From positions 1 through 7,317 of the forward strand of contig JAFAWL010000414.1 of NCBI GenBank assembly GCA_019241805.1: a stretch of 7,317 nt of DNA, written 5' to 3'. Below the pieces are notes generated by a model. The model was not told the DNA's origin. It ran no database searches and saw only the letters and a list, made by a program, of their open reading frames with translations. The translations under genes were made by a program, and so were the position numbers. The stretch's first letter is position 1, and each line of letters starts with the position of its first letter. Positions 6,780-7,317 of this stretch are shown piece by piece. This stretch comes from Actinomycetota bacterium. Lineage in GTDB: Bacteria > Actinomycetota > Actinomycetes > Mycobacteriales > Jatrophihabitantaceae.

Positions 6780-6810
6780 ATACTAGCCCCCACGCTAATC
6801 GCGGCAGCAA
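6780..6810 (-). promoter_or_regulatory. Possible upstream promoter for the leftward operon
   Basis: On the minus strand TAGTAT (6785-6780) fits the TANNNT -10 pattern of actinobacteria and lies in one of the few AT-richer patches. TTGCTG (6810-6805) is a partial -35 at a long 19-nt spacing. Transcription would start near 6773, inside the inverted repeat at 6746-6777, which is a sensible place for repression. The -35 box overlaps the end of the small interrupted frame. Weak evidence. Confidence 0.2.
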
Positions 6811-6974
6811 GCTGGTTCGAACGGCTTGTTCCCGGCGACGGTGCCGGTTTCGGGCGTCAGCGGCGTATTCAGTTCCGGGAAGCCGAAGCGCTTGCGTCAG
6901 CAGTTCGGACGGTACGCGCGCTGCTCGGACTGACGGTGTGCGGACGAGGGGGCCTCGATGGTGGGAGTCGACAT
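6795..6974 (-). other. Candidate small gene split by an in-frame TGA (decayed, UGA-recoded, or leader plus remnant)
   Basis: From ATG 6974 a frame reads 25 codons (MSTPTIEAPSSAHRQSEQ..., ending in RPNC), meets TGA at 6899-6897, then continues for 33 codons (starting RKRFGFPELNTPLTPETG, ending PFEPACCRD) to a TAG at 6797-6795. By hand count about 46 of 57 sense codons end in G or C, like the neighbouring genes and more than the opposite-strand frame here. The residue pattern looks protein-like, with Cys next to the TGA and a Cys pair near the end. No Shine-Dalgarno precedes the ATG. The stretch after TGA shows no convincing selenocysteine-insertion hairpin. I do not recognise the family. It lies upstream of, and on the same strand as, the molybdenum hydroxylase gene, 123 bp away. 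Options are a point-mutated gene, a sequence error, a selenoprotein, or chance. Confidence 0.35.
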
Positions 6975-7039
6975 CAGGGGGCGCCGCGACAGTGTCCAGC
7001 CGACGCCGACCCCGACGCCGCCAACCCCGCAGTCGCGGC

Positions 7040-7043
7040 GAGG
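7040..7043 (+). promoter_or_regulatory. Ribosome binding site selecting the MFS start at 7050
   Basis: GAGG at 7040-7043 directly abuts an ATG at 7044 but is 6 nt from the ATG at 7050, which is the normal spacing. The start at 7050 is therefore preferred over 7044. Confidence 0.55.
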
Positions 7044-7049
7044 ATGACG

Positions 7050-7317
7050 ATGCGGCCTCGACCCTCGGATTCACTTCACCCCGACGACGTTCCGTCTAGT
7101 TACAAGTGGGTTGCGCTGTCGAATACGACGCTAGGCGTATTCATGGCCACGCTCGACGGATCGATCGTCATCATCTCGTTGCCGGCCATCTTTCGCGGCA
7201 TTCACCTGGATCCGCTGGCGCCCAACAACATCGGCTACCTGATCTGGATGATCCTCGGGTACCTGTTGGTGCAGGCGGTGCTCGTCGTTTCACTCGGGCG
7301 GCTGGGCGACATGTTCG
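7050..7317 (+). CDS. MFS transporter, DHA2 (EmrB/QacA-like) family, 3'-truncated by window edge
   Basis: The first 89 residues of an inner-membrane proton-coupled exporter are present; the gene runs off the right edge. After a short hydrophilic N-terminus (1-18), the first membrane segment spans about 19-46 and contains NTTLGVFMATLDGSIVIISL, matching the LDxTIVNVALP motif at the end of helix 1 in DHA2 drug/metabolite exporters. The sequence GIHLDPLAPNNIGYLIWM is typical of one well-spread subgroup. A second segment lies at about 62-82, followed by GRLGDMF, the beginning of MFS motif A (GxLaDrxG). ATG 7050 is chosen for its GAGG; ATG 7044 would add two residues. The frame stays open far upstream of 7044, but that stretch has no membrane character and poorer codon use. 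It diverges from the molybdenum hydroxylase operon and may export a related compound or antimicrobial; the substrate is unknown. Confidence 0.88.
   Translation, partial: MRPRPSDSLHPDDVPSSYKWVALSNTTLGVFMATLDGSIVIISLPAIFRGIHLDPLAPNNIGYLIWMILGYLLVQAVLVVSLGRLGDMF

Larger units (their letters stand above)
6672..7049. other. Divergent intergenic region between the molybdenum hydroxylase and MFS genes
   Basis: About 380 bp lie between the leftward ATG 6671 and the rightward ATG 7050. The segment holds the TTGACA box, the inverted repeat, the TAGTAT element and the TGA-split small frame. Near its right end there is a GC-rich direct repeat, CCGACGCC at 7000-7007 and 7012-7019. I see no tRNA, no convincing riboswitch and no clear -10 sequence for the MFS gene. 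A minus-strand open frame across 6757-7074 is arginine-rich and is treated as a shadow. Confidence 0.6.

Noticed and set aside
6855..6900. Selenocysteine-insertion (SECIS-like) hairpin after the TGA at 6899-6897
   Set aside because: Only short pairings (CGGC/GCCG, TTCC/GGAA with a one-base loop) were found by eye; none resembles a bacterial SECIS stem convincingly.
7000..7019. Direct repeat CCGACGCC, 12-nt period, as an iteron or attachment site
   Set aside because: Only two copies in very GC-rich DNA and no associated replication or integrase gene; probably compositional.
6717..7043. Upstream extension of the MFS reading frame, which stays open without a stop
   Set aside because: No membrane-type or family-like residues, lower G/C at third positions than real genes here, and a good ribosome binding site for ATG 7050.
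6757..7074. Minus-strand open frame of 105 codons across the divergent region
   Set aside because: Arginine-rich wording typical of out-of-frame reading in GC-rich DNA. It overlaps the start and ribosome binding site of the MFS gene and is in a different frame from the more coding-like TGA-split frame.

Overview
The window looks like chromosomal DNA from a high-GC actinobacterium. By eye the GC content is in the mid-60s percent, codons mostly end in G or C, intergenic gaps are short, and the proteins read like actinobacterial catabolic enzymes (family III CoA-transferase, LivF-type transporter ATPase, D-2-hydroxyacid dehydrogenase, aldo/keto reductase, molybdenum hydroxylase large subunit). 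No genus can be named from the sequence alone. No rRNA, tRNA, CRISPR array, insertion sequence or attachment site was seen.

Layout. (1) Bases 1-563 (+) are the 3' part of a LivF-type ABC ATPase; its Walker A region lies off the left edge. (2) A CoA-transferase follows at 627-2144 (+) and ends in a strong GC-rich hairpin at 2156-2192. (3) A D-2-hydroxyacid dehydrogenase occupies 2244-3263 (+). It converges with an aldo/keto reductase on the minus strand (3271-4278), and only 7 bp separate the two stop codons. (4) Upstream of that reductase, on the same strand, is a large molybdopterin-binding subunit of the xanthine dehydrogenase/aldehyde oxidase family (4338 to about 6671). A 9-bp-stem hairpin sits in the 59-bp gap between the two. 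(5) Bases 6672-7049 hold no conventional gene. They contain candidate promoter and operator sequences and a minus-strand 60-codon reading frame (6974 to 6795) that looks coding but is split by an in-frame TGA. (6) From 7050 (+) to the right edge runs the start of a DHA2-type MFS drug/metabolite transporter.

How the genes may work together (inference). Solute uptake, CoA-ester formation and 2-oxo/2-hydroxy acid reduction read rightward. Molybdenum-dependent hydroxylation or aldehyde oxidation and carbonyl reduction read leftward, with an exporter diverging from them. This fits an accessory catabolic locus for organic or aromatic acids, but no substrate can be assigned. The molybdenum subunit has no [2Fe-2S] or FAD partner gene in the window, so it must borrow partners encoded elsewhere or work differently.

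The least explained item is the TGA-split, Cys-containing small reading frame in the divergent region. It could be a decayed gene, a sequencing or point-mutation artefact, or a selenocysteine or leader-type small gene. No convincing selenocysteine-insertion hairpin was seen, so the claim stays open.
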